DNA of 64,000 bases from Cytophagales bacterium. Its GTDB lineage: Bacteria; Bacteroidota; Bacteroidia; Cytophagales; 172606-1. Location of the stretch: NCBI GenBank assembly GCA_030446715.1, contig JAUJMU010000001.1, forward strand, positions 349,297-413,296, read 5' to 3'. Positions within the stretch are counted from its first letter, which is position 1, and every line of letters starts with the position of its first letter. The translations under genes and the position numbers were made by a program. Below are positions 1 through 8,033 of this stretch, piece after piece. Under the pieces are notes generated by a model. The model ran no database searches. It was not told the DNA's origin and saw only the letters and a program-made list of their open reading frames with translations.

Positions 1-1
1 C

Positions 2-190
2 GGTGCCGACCCGATGACATCTCTGCACATGCGCAACTGGCTGGAATGCGTACGGAGCCGCAAGGAGCCCAATGCACCGGCTAAAGTAGGTTACAACCAC
101 TCCGTTGCCAATATCATGGCCACCACCGCCATGCATACGGGCAAGCGGGTAACCTTCGACTCCAAGAAGCAGGATATTGCAATGGGCTGA
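2..190 (+). CDS. Gfo/Idh/MocA family oxidoreductase, C-terminal end (partial)
   Basis: Only the last 62 codons lie in the window; the gene begins upstream. The visible tail contains a stretch reading MRNWLECVRSRKEPNAP followed by GYNHSVANIMAT and ends KKQDIAMG. This matches the typical C-terminus of Gfo/Idh/MocA NAD(P)-dependent sugar oxidoreductases of Bacteroidota, where the segment about acting on cases 'in the current set of pages/rows' is replaced by the conserved H..NFL/NWLEC.RSRK.P helix and a closing S.A..IMA.. helix. Substrate cannot be told from this part. It is followed after 10 bases by a strong terminator, so it ends its transcription unit. The next gene, a secreted DUF6807 protein, is of a family often found beside such oxidoreductases in carbohydrate loci; that link is inference. 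Confidence 0.75.
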   Translation, partial: GADPMTSLHMRNWLECVRSRKEPNAPAKVGYNHSVANIMATTAMHTGKRVTFDSKKQDIAMG

Positions 191-199
191 TTGCCTCCC

Positions 200-239
200 A
201 AACCCGGAAGGCCTGCCCAAACCTTCCGGGTTTATTTTT
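200..239 (+). terminator. Rho-independent terminator after the oxidoreductase
   Basis: A perfect 12-bp stem (AAACCCGGAAGG with CCTTCCGGGTTT, 200-211 and 222-233) is followed by ATTTTT. It ends the oxidoreductase transcript and separates it from the next gene, whose start lies 17 bases beyond. Confidence 0.85.
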
Positions 240-256
240 CTCAATCCGATATTTTT

Positions 257-1309
257 ATGAAAAAAGTTCTTTTATCGCTGACGGCGCTGCTCGTAGCCCT
301 TACTATGAGCCAAGCTCAGGAGAAAGCTGCCACCGACCGCATTCAGCTCCGGCATGATGAAGCCGGCAAGCGGGTAGATGTTACCATCGACGGCAAACCA
401 TTCACCTCTTATATATACCCCGGCCCCGATGTAATCAAAAAGCCGGTGCTTAACCCGATCCGGACGGCACAGGGTACGGCTATTACCCGGGGTTATCCGC
501 TGGAGCCACGGGCCGGTGAACGCGTAGACCACCCGCACCACGTGGGCATGTGGCTGAACTACGGTGATGTAAACGGCCACGACTTCTGGAACAACTCCAA
601 CGACGTAGGCGACCATCCGGGGCCTTTCGGTACCATTGTACACCGCAGCATTAAAACCATGAAGGGCGGCAAAGACCGCGGTGAACTGACCATTACTGCT
701 GACTGGCTGGACAAGGATAACAAGCCTATGCTGCAGGAAACCACTACCTTTCATTTCAGCGGCAGCGGCAGCCAGCGGACCATTGACCGCATCACGACGC
801 TGAAAGCTTTGAATGAGGATGTGCATTTTAAAGACAATAAGGAGGGCATGGTGGCGATCCGGGTGCGCCGGGAGCTTGAGCACCCTGCCAGCAAACCCGA
901 AGTGTTTACCGACGCCAGCGGCAAGGCTACCGCCGTACCCACCATGAACAATGAAGGGGTAAGCGGACACTACCGCAGCAGCGAAGGCGTGGAAGGAGAA
1001 GACGTGTGGGGCAAGCGGGCCAAATGGATGAACCTCAGCGGAAAAGTCGGCGATGAAAAAATTTCGGTAGCTATTCTGGACCATCCGCAGAATGTGGGCT
1101 ATCCCACTTACTGGCACTCCAGAGGATACGGCCTGTATGCGGCCAATACGCTTGGCTGGAAAGCCATGAGCAACGGCAAGGAAGAACTGAACTACAAACT
1201 GCCTGCCGGTAAATCGGTCACCTTCCGTTACCGGGTGGTGGTTACGTCCGGTGAAGCCGCCGACAACCAACTGAATGCCGAAGCCGACAAGTTTGCTGCA
1301 GTGAAGTAG
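257..1309 (+). CDS. Secreted DUF6807 (PmoA-like) family protein
   Basis: A 350-residue protein. The start ATG at 257 is chosen because it begins a clear signal peptide (MKKVLLSLTALLVALTMSQA, cleavage probably after SQA); an upstream in-frame extension would run back through the terminator hairpin. The mature part has the marks of the DUF6807 family, annotated in databases as PmoA-related: a HPHHVGMWLNYGDVNG-type motif with a His-rich cluster (residues about 95-110), FWN, and a late GYPTYWHSRGYGLYAANTLG segment. The biochemical role of the family is not established; the histidines suggest a metal or sugar site. Members are common in Bacteroidota carbohydrate loci next to Gfo/Idh/MocA oxidoreductases, as here. 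Exported to the periplasm or beyond. Confidence 0.8.
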   Translation: MKKVLLSLTALLVALTMSQAQEKAATDRIQLRHDEAGKRVDVTIDGKPFTSYIYPGPDVIKKPVLNPIRTAQGTAITRGYPLEPRAGERVDHPHHVGMWLNYGDVNGHDFWNNSNDVGDHPGPFGTIVHRSIKTMKGGKDRGELTITADWLDKDNKPMLQETTTFHFSGSGSQRTIDRITTLKALNEDVHFKDNKEGMVAIRVRRELEHPASKPEVFTDASGKATAVPTMNNEGVSGHYRSSEGVEGEDVWGKRAKWMNLSGKVGDEKISVAILDHPQNVGYPTYWHSRGYGLYAANTLGWKAMSNGKEELNYKLPAGKSVTFRYRVVVTSGEAADNQLNAEADKFAAVK

Positions 1310-1396
1310 GGAGATGGGAGACGTAAGACAGGAGACTGCTGATACCACCTGTGCTCCGAAATGAAAAGATTCTTCCGGCTAAACCGGCTATAAAGA

Positions 1397-1426
1397 AAAA
1401 AACCTGCCCGAAAGGCAGGTTTTTTT
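1397..1426. terminator. Bidirectional terminator between convergent genes
   Basis: AACCTGCC (1401-1408), a 5-base loop and GGCAGGTT (1414-1421), flanked by A-run on the left and T-run on the right, so it can stop transcription from both the DUF6807 gene and the peroxiredoxin gene. On each side the first bases after each stop codon are similar purine-rich words (GGAGATGGGAGA type) in inverted orientation. Confidence 0.85.
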
Positions 1427-1461
1427 CTTTGATCTAAGTTCTTATATCTAACATCTCCCAT

Positions 1462-2088
1462 CTACTTCGACAGGTAAGCCGCTACTCCCTCGCGGGTAGC
1501 CGGCATGGCTTCCTTGCCTTCTTCCCAGTTGGCGGGGCAAACTTCGCCGTGCTTCTCCACGTACTGCAGGGAATCTACCATGCGGATGGCCTCGTCGATG
1601 TTGCGGCCCAGCGGCAGGTCGTTGATCACGTAGTGGCGGATCAGACCTTCCTTGTCAATCAGGAAAGTACCGCGGTAGGCAACCGGTACGCCTTCAAACA
1701 CCAGCTGACCATCTTCGTTGTAGCCGTATTTACCGGCCAGCACCCCGTAATTATAGGCAATTGTTTTGGCTACGTCGGCCACCAGCGGATACGTAACTCC
1801 TTCGATGCCGCCCCGGTCCTTAGGGGTACTCAGCCACGCCAGGTGCGTATTTTCGGTATCCGTAGAGCAACCCACCACGGCTACGCCGCGCTGCTCAAAC
1901 CGGGCAAGTTTCTCCTGAAAAGCCAGAATTTCGGTGGGGCAAACGAAAGTAAAATCTTTGGGATAGAAGAAGAACACTACGTGTTTCTTCCCGATGTACT
2001 GGTTCAAAGAAAAGTCTTCAACGATTTCTTCGCCATTGATTACGGCAGGAGCTACGAAAGAAGGAGCTTTTTTTCCAATTAAAGACAT
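1462..2088 (-). CDS. Typical 2-Cys peroxiredoxin (AhpC/TSA family)
   Basis: A 208-residue cytosolic thiol peroxidase that reduces H2O2 and organic hydroperoxides. The peroxidatic cysteine is Cys50 in the motif FYPKDFTFVCPTE and the resolving cysteine is Cys184 in GEVCPANW, the arrangement of typical 2-Cys peroxiredoxins; GGIEG (about 93-97) and the C-terminal YLSK tail correspond to features of sensitive eukaryote-like/AhpC members. Length is normal for the family. It lies 68 bases downstream of a Fur/PerR-type gene on the same strand, with no terminator between them, and two Fur-type boxes sit in front of that gene. The pair is therefore probably one peroxide-responsive operon. No dedicated AhpF reductase is nearby, so electrons probably come from thioredoxin. 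Confidence 0.93.
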   Translation of the reverse strand: MSLIGKKAPSFVAPAVINGEEIVEDFSLNQYIGKKHVVFFFYPKDFTFVCPTEILAFQEKLARFEQRGVAVVGCSTDTENTHLAWLSTPKDRGGIEGVTYPLVADVAKTIAYNYGVLAGKYGYNEDGQLVFEGVPVAYRGTFLIDKEGLIRHYVINDLPLGRNIDEAIRMVDSLQYVEKHGEVCPANWEEGKEAMPATREGVAAYLSK

Positions 2089-2156
2089 AATAAATAATAG
2101 TTGTTGAATGAATGATCAGGCTAAAAGCAAGGGGGACATCGTACGGGAAAGAAGCA

Positions 2157-2609
2157 CTACTCTACCACAATCCTTTCGGCAGGATTGATTTTTTCAGCGC
2201 TGATCTGCAGGCTGATTTCCCGGATTTTAAGGTTATGGATATTCTTGTGCCTGAAATAGTCTTCAATCCACTGGTGCAGCTCAGGATCGGAAAAGTCAAC
2301 GATCTCCTGCGTATTTACGCAGTAGATATGGCTGTGGGTATCCGTGCGGGCATCGTAACGCATCAGGCCGTCGGTGGTGAGTACCCGCCGGATCAGGTTG
2401 CCGTCCACGAAAGCTTCCAGTGTTTTGTAGATCGTGCCCAGGGAAATACTCGGATTACCGGGTTTTACCAGGGCGTATAACTCTTCGGCAGTCGGGTGGT
2501 GCCCGGAAGTGAGCAGGGCATTGTAAATTACAATCCGCTGGTGCGTAGATTTTAGGCCGGCAGTGGCAAGTTTGGCTTTGATGTAACTGAAATTCAGTGG
2601 TGCTTCCAA
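2157..2609 (-). CDS. Fur/PerR family transcriptional regulator
   Basis: A 150-residue winged-helix repressor of the Fur family: an N-terminal DNA-binding domain (LKSTHQRIVIYNAL, then HPTAEELY and the recognition-helix region SLGTIYKTLEAF) and a C-terminal dimer/metal domain. The regulatory metal region HSHIYCVNTQEIVDF keeps the HxH pattern of PerR/Fur but only one cysteine; the usual two CxxC pairs for structural zinc are absent. The only start in frame is TTG at 2609, as the frame upstream closes without ATG or GTG. Context with a peroxiredoxin downstream and tandem Fur-type boxes directly upstream points to an autoregulated peroxide sensor (PerR-like), rather than an iron-uptake Fur. That functional choice is inference from context. 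Confidence 0.85.
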   Translation of the reverse strand: MEAPLNFSYIKAKLATAGLKSTHQRIVIYNALLTSGHHPTAEELYALVKPGNPSISLGTIYKTLEAFVDGNLIRRVLTTDGLMRYDARTDTHSHIYCVNTQEIVDFSDPELHQWIEDYFRHKNIHNLKIREISLQISAEKINPAERIVVE

Positions 2610-2610
2610 G

Positions 2611-2642
2611 TAATAATCATTATCAGGTGATAAACATTATCA
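2611..2642 (-). promoter_or_regulatory. Two adjacent Fur/PerR-type 7-1-7 boxes
   Basis: TAATAATCATTATCA (2611-2625) and TGATAAACATTATCA (2628-2642) are separated by two bases. Each is a 7-1-7 inverted repeat with 6 of 7 paired positions. The first matches the Bacillus PerR consensus TTATAATnATTATAA at 12 of 14 defined positions. They abut the TTG start of the Fur-family gene, so binding would block its transcription or initiation: a classic autoregulatory arrangement covering the regulator and peroxiredoxin. Confidence 0.75.
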
Positions 2643-2916
2643 CGGCAAAACTACCCCATCACCGCCTGACCGACAAGAAATTTGCAGAAAATTAAGTTAC
2701 AAAATTGAAAGTACCTGATGGCAGACACTACAGAGCAAAAATTACCAATATTGTATATAACTTTTCCAATAAATAATTGAATATAATATTATTGAGTCCG
2801 CGCCATCAGCCGGTTTACCGACTTATTAACCCAAAGAGGATTGCACAGCGTGCCTGAAGCGCTTACTTTCGCTGCTTAGAATTAACCTACAACTTTCTTA
2901 CCGCATTTATCCTGTC

Positions 2917-4200
2917 ATGAGTTTATCTGTTTTACTGGTTGCCGTCTTTATCATCGGTTATCTGGCTATTGCCTTTGAGCATAATATCAAGATCAATAAA
3001 ACTGCCTCTGCCTTAATCACGGGTGTCCTTTGCTGGACGGTGTACGTGCTGTTTACCAGCAATGAAGCCGAACGGGTCGTGCATGAACTATCTGAACACC
3101 TTGGCGAAACTTCCGAAATCCTGTTTTTCCTGATGGGCGCCATGACAATTGTGGAACTGATCGATTCGCACCACGGATTCAAGGTTGTGACTGACAGTAT
3201 AAAAACCCGCGATAGCCGGTCCTTGCTCTGGATTCTCTCTATTTTTACCTTTTTCCTGTCAGCGCTGCTGGATAATCTCACTACTTCCATCGTAATGGTC
3301 TCCCTGCTTCGCAAGTTGGTCGGCAACCCGGAACAACGGCGCTTTTACGCCGGTATTGTGATCATCGCGGCCAATGCCGGTGGTGCCTGGTCGCCCCTGG
3401 GAGATGTAACCACTACCATGCTCTGGATCGGCGGACAGATTACGCCGGTCAACATCATTGCCGGGTTGATTCTTCCCAGTCTGGTTTGCATGATTGTGCC
3501 GCTGACGGTTGTATCATTGCGGGTAAAAGGTCAGGTGCAGCCTTCCGGCCTGAATACCGGAGAGGAGGCAACTATCCACGACGGCCGTAAAGTGATGCTG
3601 GCCGTGGGCATCGGTTGCCTTTTATTGGTGCCGGTGTTTAAGACCGTGACCCACCTGCCGCCTTACATGGGCATGCTGCTGAGCCTTGGCATCATCTGGA
3701 TTGTATCCGAATTGATCAACAGCAAGCTGGATGACGAAGAAAAGAAGCCGTACACCGCCGTACACGCACTTTCCAAAATTGATACTTCCAGCGTACTCTT
3801 CTTCCTTGGCATTCTGCTGGCAATCGGTGCGCTGCAAGCCACCAATATCCTCAATGCCCTTGCCGGATGGATGAGCCAGACAATCGGCAACCAGGATGTG
3901 ATCGTGATGGCCATCGGGCTGGCTTCGGCCGTCATTGACAACGTACCTCTGGTGGCTGCTACCATGGGCATGTACAGTCTGGACGTTTTCCCCACGGATG
4001 CGAAGCTGTGGGAATTTCTGGCTTACTGCGCCGGTACCGGCGGAAGTGTACTGATCATCGGGTCAGCAGCCGGGGTGGCGGTAATGGGTATGGAGCGGAT
4101 AGATTTCATGTGGTATCTGAAAAAGATCAGTCTGCTGGCACTGCTGGGTTATTTTGCGGGAGCATTTACCTATATCGCCATTTACAGCCTGACTCACTGA
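2917..4200 (+). CDS. nhaD: Na+/H+ antiporter, NhaD type
   Basis: A 427-residue inner-membrane protein with about twelve hydrophobic segments. It belongs to the IT superfamily NhaD antiporters, recognised by the motif region LLDNLTTSIVMVSLLRKLV and the following GGAWSPLGDVTTTMLWIGG, and by a second half that repeats the topology with SAVIDNVPLVAATMGMY and GTGGSVLIIGSAAGVAVMG. These paired Asp-Asn and SPxGDVTTT elements are the ion-binding core. It exchanges internal Na+ (or Li+) for H+ and helps in salt and alkaline tolerance. The ATG is the first Met of the first membrane helix. The gene stands alone: divergent from the fur-peroxiredoxin unit and closed by its own terminator. Confidence 0.9.
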   Translation: MSLSVLLVAVFIIGYLAIAFEHNIKINKTASALITGVLCWTVYVLFTSNEAERVVHELSEHLGETSEILFFLMGAMTIVELIDSHHGFKVVTDSIKTRDSRSLLWILSIFTFFLSALLDNLTTSIVMVSLLRKLVGNPEQRRFYAGIVIIAANAGGAWSPLGDVTTTMLWIGGQITPVNIIAGLILPSLVCMIVPLTVVSLRVKGQVQPSGLNTGEEATIHDGRKVMLAVGIGCLLLVPVFKTVTHLPPYMGMLLSLGIIWIVSELINSKLDDEEKKPYTAVHALSKIDTSSVLFFLGILLAIGALQATNILNALAGWMSQTIGNQDVIVMAIGLASAVIDNVPLVAATMGMYSLDVFPTDAKLWEFLAYCAGTGGSVLIIGSAAGVAVMGMERIDFMWYLKKISLLALLGYFAGAFTYIAIYSLTH

Positions 4201-4269
4201 GTTTTCAGGTACTGTCGTCAGTGTCCGGCTACGCATCAATTGCCGGGGGGCGCAGCAATGTTTTTCACT

Positions 4270-4303
4270 CCCGGTCGGATACAATTCTGGCCGGGATTTT
4301 TTT
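4270..4303 (+). terminator. Terminator of nhaD
   Basis: CCCGGTC (4270-4276) pairs with GGCCGGG (4289-4295) with one G-T pair, then a run of seven T (4297-4303), about 70 bases after the nhaD stop. Confidence 0.65.
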
Positions 4304-4357
4304 GGAAAGGATGATAAATAGGGAGTGGATAATTATTGGTTGGTAGTTATCCGGGTA

Positions 4358-4591
4358 TTACACTTTATCAGTCTGTGTCTCTTTTTTGTGAAATACCAGA
4401 GCACCTCCATCCGGCCATGTACCTAAATCGATGCAGGCATACTTCTCTGCCTGGTGCTGCTCCGGAATAAAAGGGAACAAATTTTCGTAAAAGGGCGGTG
4501 CCGTGCTGATACTCCGGTGTGCGTGTAAGGTAAAACACTCTTTACAATAAAATAATTGTCTTATACAAACTTTACTACGGTTACCAGCAGA
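4358..4591 (-). pseudogene. Remnant of an unrecognised protein-coding gene
   Basis: The minus strand is open for 77 codons and ends with TAA at 4358-4360, but contains no ATG, GTG or TTG in that stretch; a TGA (4592-4594) closes it upstream. The translation looks like real protein: ECFTLHAHRSISTAPPF, then FYENLFPFIPEQHQAEKYAC, then IDLGTWPDGGALVFHKK, with normal composition and third-position use. It is probably the C-terminal part of a gene whose beginning has been lost or shifted out of frame. In the neighbouring minus-strand frame an ATG-started 32-codon stretch ends at about 4562, which may be the displaced upstream part. I do not recognise the family. Confidence 0.35.
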
Positions 4592-4720
4592 TCAACAGAC
4601 GGGCAGCAGGCAGAGGCTGAAGTGCGGCGCATTGCACCTGAAGCAGCGTAAAGATTCATCTCTGAGCAGGTAAGGCTAAAACCGTTGCTGGTAAGGCCTT
4701 TCAGGGCAGAGGGCAAACAA

Positions 4721-4754
4721 AAAAACCTTCCGGTAAATGACCAGAAGGTTTTTT
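4721..4754. terminator. Bidirectional terminator-like hairpin
   Basis: AACCTTC (4724-4730) pairs with GAAGGTT (4744-4750), with an inner GGT/ACC extension, and is flanked by A-run and T-run. It lies about 100 bases beyond the stop of the minus-strand dehydrogenase gene and could serve that gene. The rest of 4201-4852 holds the nhaD terminator and the gene remnant, nothing else that I can see. Confidence 0.65.
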
Positions 4755-4852
4755 GAGAGAAAATGAGTGTTAAACAGGTGTATGAATAATATGTTATTCG
4801 CTATTCATACTACTTAGGTAAGAAAAGGTAACCAGTTTTTGTAATTATTTTT

Positions 4853-5941
4853 TCAAAGTTTTAAAAACTCTGCATCAATACCAAACTTGCCGGCCAATTC
4901 TCTCAGGTTTTCTACCACCGGGGGAAGTAAGGGAATCCCGGTTTTGCTACGTTCTTCCGCCAGTTGCCGTTCCGGATCACCCGGGATCAGCACCTGAGCG
5001 GCACCAGGTACGGGGGTTGCTTTCCGGAAAGTTCTGATCCAGTTGTCCATCTGCTCCCTGAATTCTTCGGCCGGGCGGAAGGCATCCACCCGCATGGCTC
5101 CCACAAAATGGCCGGTGCCGGCACCTACCAGTTGGGCCGCCGAAGCCATAAAGCCCGCCGTGGCAAAGGGTGGCACCCATGGACCGTAGTTGGCTCCAGA
5201 AAGCACCCCGGAAAAAATATCCACTACCGCACCAAGGCAATAGCCCTTATGGCTGCCGTGTTCGCGGTCACCACCAAGGGGCAGCAGGGCACCGCCTTTG
5301 CGTACGGCGTGGGCGTCGGTGTCGGGTTTGCCGGCTGCATCCTGCACCCAGCCGGTCGGGGCTGGTAATTCCTTTCGCTGCAGCAGTTCCAGTTTGCCGT
5401 AGGCGGCAGTAGTGGTGGCAAGGTCAGCCACAAAGGGCGGCTCCTGCCCGGCGGGCACGGCTACGGCAATGGGGTTGGTGCCCAGTAGTTTGTCTTTGGA
5501 AAAAGTAGGTGCTACCAGCGGACCGGCGTTGGTCATGCACAGGCCGATCATATCGTGCGGCAGGGCCAGCATGGCGTGGTAGCCGGCAATGCCGAAGTGA
5601 TTGGAGTTGCGGATGGCTACCCAGCCGGTGCCCACCTGCTTTGCTTTCTCAATGGCAATGCGCATGGCTGCCGGTGCCACCACCAGACCCAGCCCCGCGT
5701 CACCGTCCACTACGGCCGTACCGGGCGTTTCGTGTACCACCCGGACCGCCGGGACCGGATTTACGCGGTTCAGGCCGGCCAGCCGGACGTAGCCATTCAG
5801 GCGGGCAATGCCGTGCGAATCAACGCCCCGCAGATCGGCAGAAATGAGCACCTCTGATGCTAAAAGAGCATCAGCTTCCGGGCAACCCATGCGGAGAAAC
5901 ACCTGCCGGGCAAACTGCTGAAGGGATTCGGAGGAGTACAT
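4853..5941 (-). CDS. Malate/L-lactate dehydrogenase family (Ldh_2) oxidoreductase
   Basis: A 362-residue NAD(P)-dependent dehydrogenase of the MDH2/LDH2 family (relatives: YlbC, ureidoglycolate dehydrogenase, ComC), a fold unrelated to classical MDH/LDH. Signatures are LISADLRGVDSHGIARLNGYV with the catalytic-region D-S-H-G near the N-terminus, RNSNHFGIAGYHA (catalytic His) near residue 115, KLLGTNPIAVAVPA, and the HGSHKGYCLGAVVDIFSG motif. I start at the ATG at 5941 (MYSSESLQQFARQ) because the 13-residue extension before it is not family-like. Substrate is uncertain: these enzymes act on various 2-hydroxyacids. It is monocistronic here. Confidence 0.85.
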   Translation of the reverse strand: MYSSESLQQFARQVFLRMGCPEADALLASEVLISADLRGVDSHGIARLNGYVRLAGLNRVNPVPAVRVVHETPGTAVVDGDAGLGLVVAPAAMRIAIEKAKQVGTGWVAIRNSNHFGIAGYHAMLALPHDMIGLCMTNAGPLVAPTFSKDKLLGTNPIAVAVPAGQEPPFVADLATTTAAYGKLELLQRKELPAPTGWVQDAAGKPDTDAHAVRKGGALLPLGGDREHGSHKGYCLGAVVDIFSGVLSGANYGPWVPPFATAGFMASAAQLVGAGTGHFVGAMRVDAFRPAEEFREQMDNWIRTFRKATPVPGAAQVLIPGDPERQLAEERSKTGIPLLPPVVENLRELAGKFGIDAEFLKL

Positions 5942-6091
5942 GGGGGATTGGAGTAAGGAGTAGTGAGAATGAAAGGGCAACCAGGTGCAAATATGGGAAG
6001 GGATTTTGAATGAGGTGTGGTTTTACACAACGGCGGGCGGATAGGGCGTATTTCCGAACATAGCCTATCCGCTCGCTTGGCCGGCAAAAAC

Positions 6092-6121
6092 AAAAAAGCC
6101 CCCGGGTTGCCGGAGGCTTTT
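6092..6121 (-). terminator. Terminator of the lipoprotein gene
   Basis: AAAAGCC plus CCGG (6094-6105) pair with CCGG plus GGCTTTT (6110-6121) around a GTTG loop; on the minus strand the hairpin is followed by a T-run. It lies 20 bases after the lipoprotein stop codon. Confidence 0.8.
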
Positions 6122-6139
6122 GAAAAGAAGAAGGTAGAA

Positions 6140-7003
6140 TTATTTCTTATAATCAAATTGAATATAATCATTATTATAGCCGGCGCCTACCTTACTATCG
6201 TCAACGATCTGGGTTACTTTCACGGCTACATAATTATCACCGTTGCGCAGTTTAACAATGTATACGTCGTTTACTTTTACGTCAGAAACAGTAGCCACAC
6301 TGGTACTGGCAGCATAAGCAGCCATCATGGATGTCTTATTAGCAGCATTGTAGTCAAAAGAAGAAGTTGCTTTAACGAAAGTAGTGCCGTTTTCAGCTTT
6401 CCAGCCCTTTACGAAAGGATAACCACCGTTAGAGGCCACTGTAGTATTGATCATGTCTTTGTTGGCATCACCTTCAGAAGCAGCTACACCTTGATCACTC
6501 ACCAAGTCGTAGGCCCCGAAAGAGCCGGTAGGAGCAGCAGGATTGTACAAACGCTTTCCCGTGTAAGCAGCAGAGCCTTTCACAGTTACCACAAACTCCT
6601 TTTCAATGTCCAATGTAGAAGACTTGGTGTCAACTACAATAAACTTAATTTTGACAGTAGAGCCTGCCGGTGTATTGCCGGGAATGCTATAGGCAAAGTC
6701 AAAGTTGTCACTGGTGCTAGACAGGAAATCAGTAGTCTTGTCAGGGTACTCGTTCAAAGTTACATACGAAGAGGACCCGGGCAGTTGGAACCGAATCTGA
6801 ACCTTGTCTAGTTTTTCGGGTGAGGTAACGACAACTTTAAAATTGACGGATGAGCCGGGAGCCGTCTCTGCGGAAGCAGTGGACGGATCAAAGGTGATAC
6901 TTCCGGTAGGAGCCGTGGTATCGGTCTCATCGGTACAGCTAGACAAGAAGCCTACGCTTGCAAAGGCAAGCAGCGCAATTTTGTAAAAAGCACGTCTTTT
7001 CAT
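6140..7003 (-). CDS. Hypothetical secreted lipoprotein
   Basis: A 287-residue protein of unknown function. It has a lipoprotein signal: MKRRAF, a hydrophobic stretch, and a lipobox-like FLSSC with Cys about residue 23, followed by acidic residues as is common for surface-exposed lipoproteins of Bacteroidota. Residues about 30-140 look like an Ig-like/cadherin-like beta domain (SITFDPSTAS, GSSVNFKVVVTSPEKLDKVQIRF). The second half repeats beta-rich segments ending in VNDVYIVKLRNGDNYVAVKV, which resembles domains of proteins that carry a structural beta sandwich. No enzymatic motif is visible. It is followed by its own terminator and is not in an obvious operon. Confidence 0.75.
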   Translation of the reverse strand: MKRRAFYKIALLAFASVGFLSSCTDETDTTAPTGSITFDPSTASAETAPGSSVNFKVVVTSPEKLDKVQIRFQLPGSSSYVTLNEYPDKTTDFLSSTSDNFDFAYSIPGNTPAGSTVKIKFIVVDTKSSTLDIEKEFVVTVKGSAAYTGKRLYNPAAPTGSFGAYDLVSDQGVAASEGDANKDMINTTVASNGGYPFVKGWKAENGTTFVKATSSFDYNAANKTSMMAAYAASTSVATVSDVKVNDVYIVKLRNGDNYVAVKVTQIVDDSKVGAGYNNDYIQFDYKK

Positions 7004-7372
7004 AAGAATGATAAATAATTGGGGTTGGAAAAATAAACGGATTGACTGATGCCGTAAAAATAGCTTCCAGGGTCGTAATAATCAGGGAAGGTAAGGGGGC
7101 AGGCCCCATCGAAAGGCGGTTTGGGTGTCAAAAAAAGGCTTTTTTGCGTCGCGGCTACAGCCTAAACTGGTAAAAGGCAAAAAATATTACCCCGCAAGGA
7201 GGATGCCTTGCTTATACGGCAATCGCTTTGTGACAGAACAAAATCTGGGTTTTCCCGGCGGGAAGGAGGCTACGCAGGAGCCGGTGGGACTGCTGCCGCA
7301 AACAATATTTGTACGGAAACGCAACTATAGCACCGATCCGTAAGAATTCGGTTATTTCTTTACCTCGGCGGG

Positions 7373-7876
7373 TCAGTCCGGTTTTACGCGTTTCCAGGTG
7401 ACAAAGTCGAAGGAATAGGCGTGCTTCTCGTCGGCTGGGGTATGCTCCTTTTCCGCCACGTGCCATTCACTTTCCGGGAATTCGGGAAAGAAGGCGTCGC
7501 CATCCATTTCGGCATGGATGTGGGTCAGGTACATGGTATCGGCGACGGGAAGCGCCATGTGGTAAATTTCACTCCCGCCGGCAATAAAGATGGTATCAGA
7601 AGTGTATTTCTTTGCTTCCGCAATTGCGTCGTCTAAAGAAGAAACGACTATCGTGTCTTCCGCACGGTAATCCGGATTGCGGGTAATGATGATATTGGTA
7701 CGGCCCGGCAACGGTTTACCGAAAGACTCAAAGGTCTTACGGCCCATCACCACCGGATAGCCCATGGTTTTGGTCTTGAAGAAGCGCATATCCTTAGGCA
7801 GATGCCAGATCAGCTGGTTGTCTTTTCCCAAAACGCGGTTCCGGGTAAATGCGGCAATGAGGGTGATGGAGGGCAT
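7373..7876 (-). CDS. folA: Dihydrofolate reductase
   Basis: A 167-residue NADPH-dependent enzyme that makes tetrahydrofolate for thymidylate and one-carbon metabolism. Recognisable elements in order: SITLIAAFTRNRVLGKDNQL and IWHLPKDMRFFKTKTMG (the substrate-binding WHLPxD, Asp about residue 29), VVMGRKTFESFGKPLPGR (the NADPH site), and IFIAGGSEIYHMALP (the GGxxIY motif). The start at 7876 gives the usual N-terminus; an ATG ten codons upstream falls inside a degenerate repeat and is unlikely. thyA is not adjacent. The spacer between this gene and the kinase upstream of it is an inverted pair of word-like repeats. Confidence 0.95.
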   Translation of the reverse strand: MPSITLIAAFTRNRVLGKDNQLIWHLPKDMRFFKTKTMGYPVVMGRKTFESFGKPLPGRTNIIITRNPDYRAEDTIVVSSLDDAIAEAKKYTSDTIFIAGGSEIYHMALPVADTMYLTHIHAEMDGDAFFPEFPESEWHVAEKEHTPADEKHAYSFDFVTWKRVKPD

Positions 7877-8033
7877 GGTTATATGGCTGTATGGTTTGAT
7901 TGCCAAATTGTTGAATTGCCTGATTGTTGCATTGTTAAATTATTTGCTTCCGAAGGATCATGCCGGTCAGACAGCCATTTGACCATACAACCATTCAGCC
8001 ATATAACAATTCAGCGATTAAGCAATTTAACCA
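7877..8033. repeat. Spacer made of an inverted pair of degenerate word repeats
   Basis: The left arm carries words such as TTATATGGCTGTATGGTTTG and the right arm, read on the other strand, TTATATGGCTGAATGGTTG followed by TATGGTCAAATGGCTG. The two arms face each other around a unique centre near CCGAAGGATCATGCCGG. It fills the whole gap between the kinase stop codon and the folA start. Confidence 0.55.

Noticed and set aside
272-1348. Long minus-strand reading frame opposite the DUF6807 gene.
   Set aside because: Its plus-strand counterpart has a signal peptide and family motifs; the minus frame has none and is a shadow of it.
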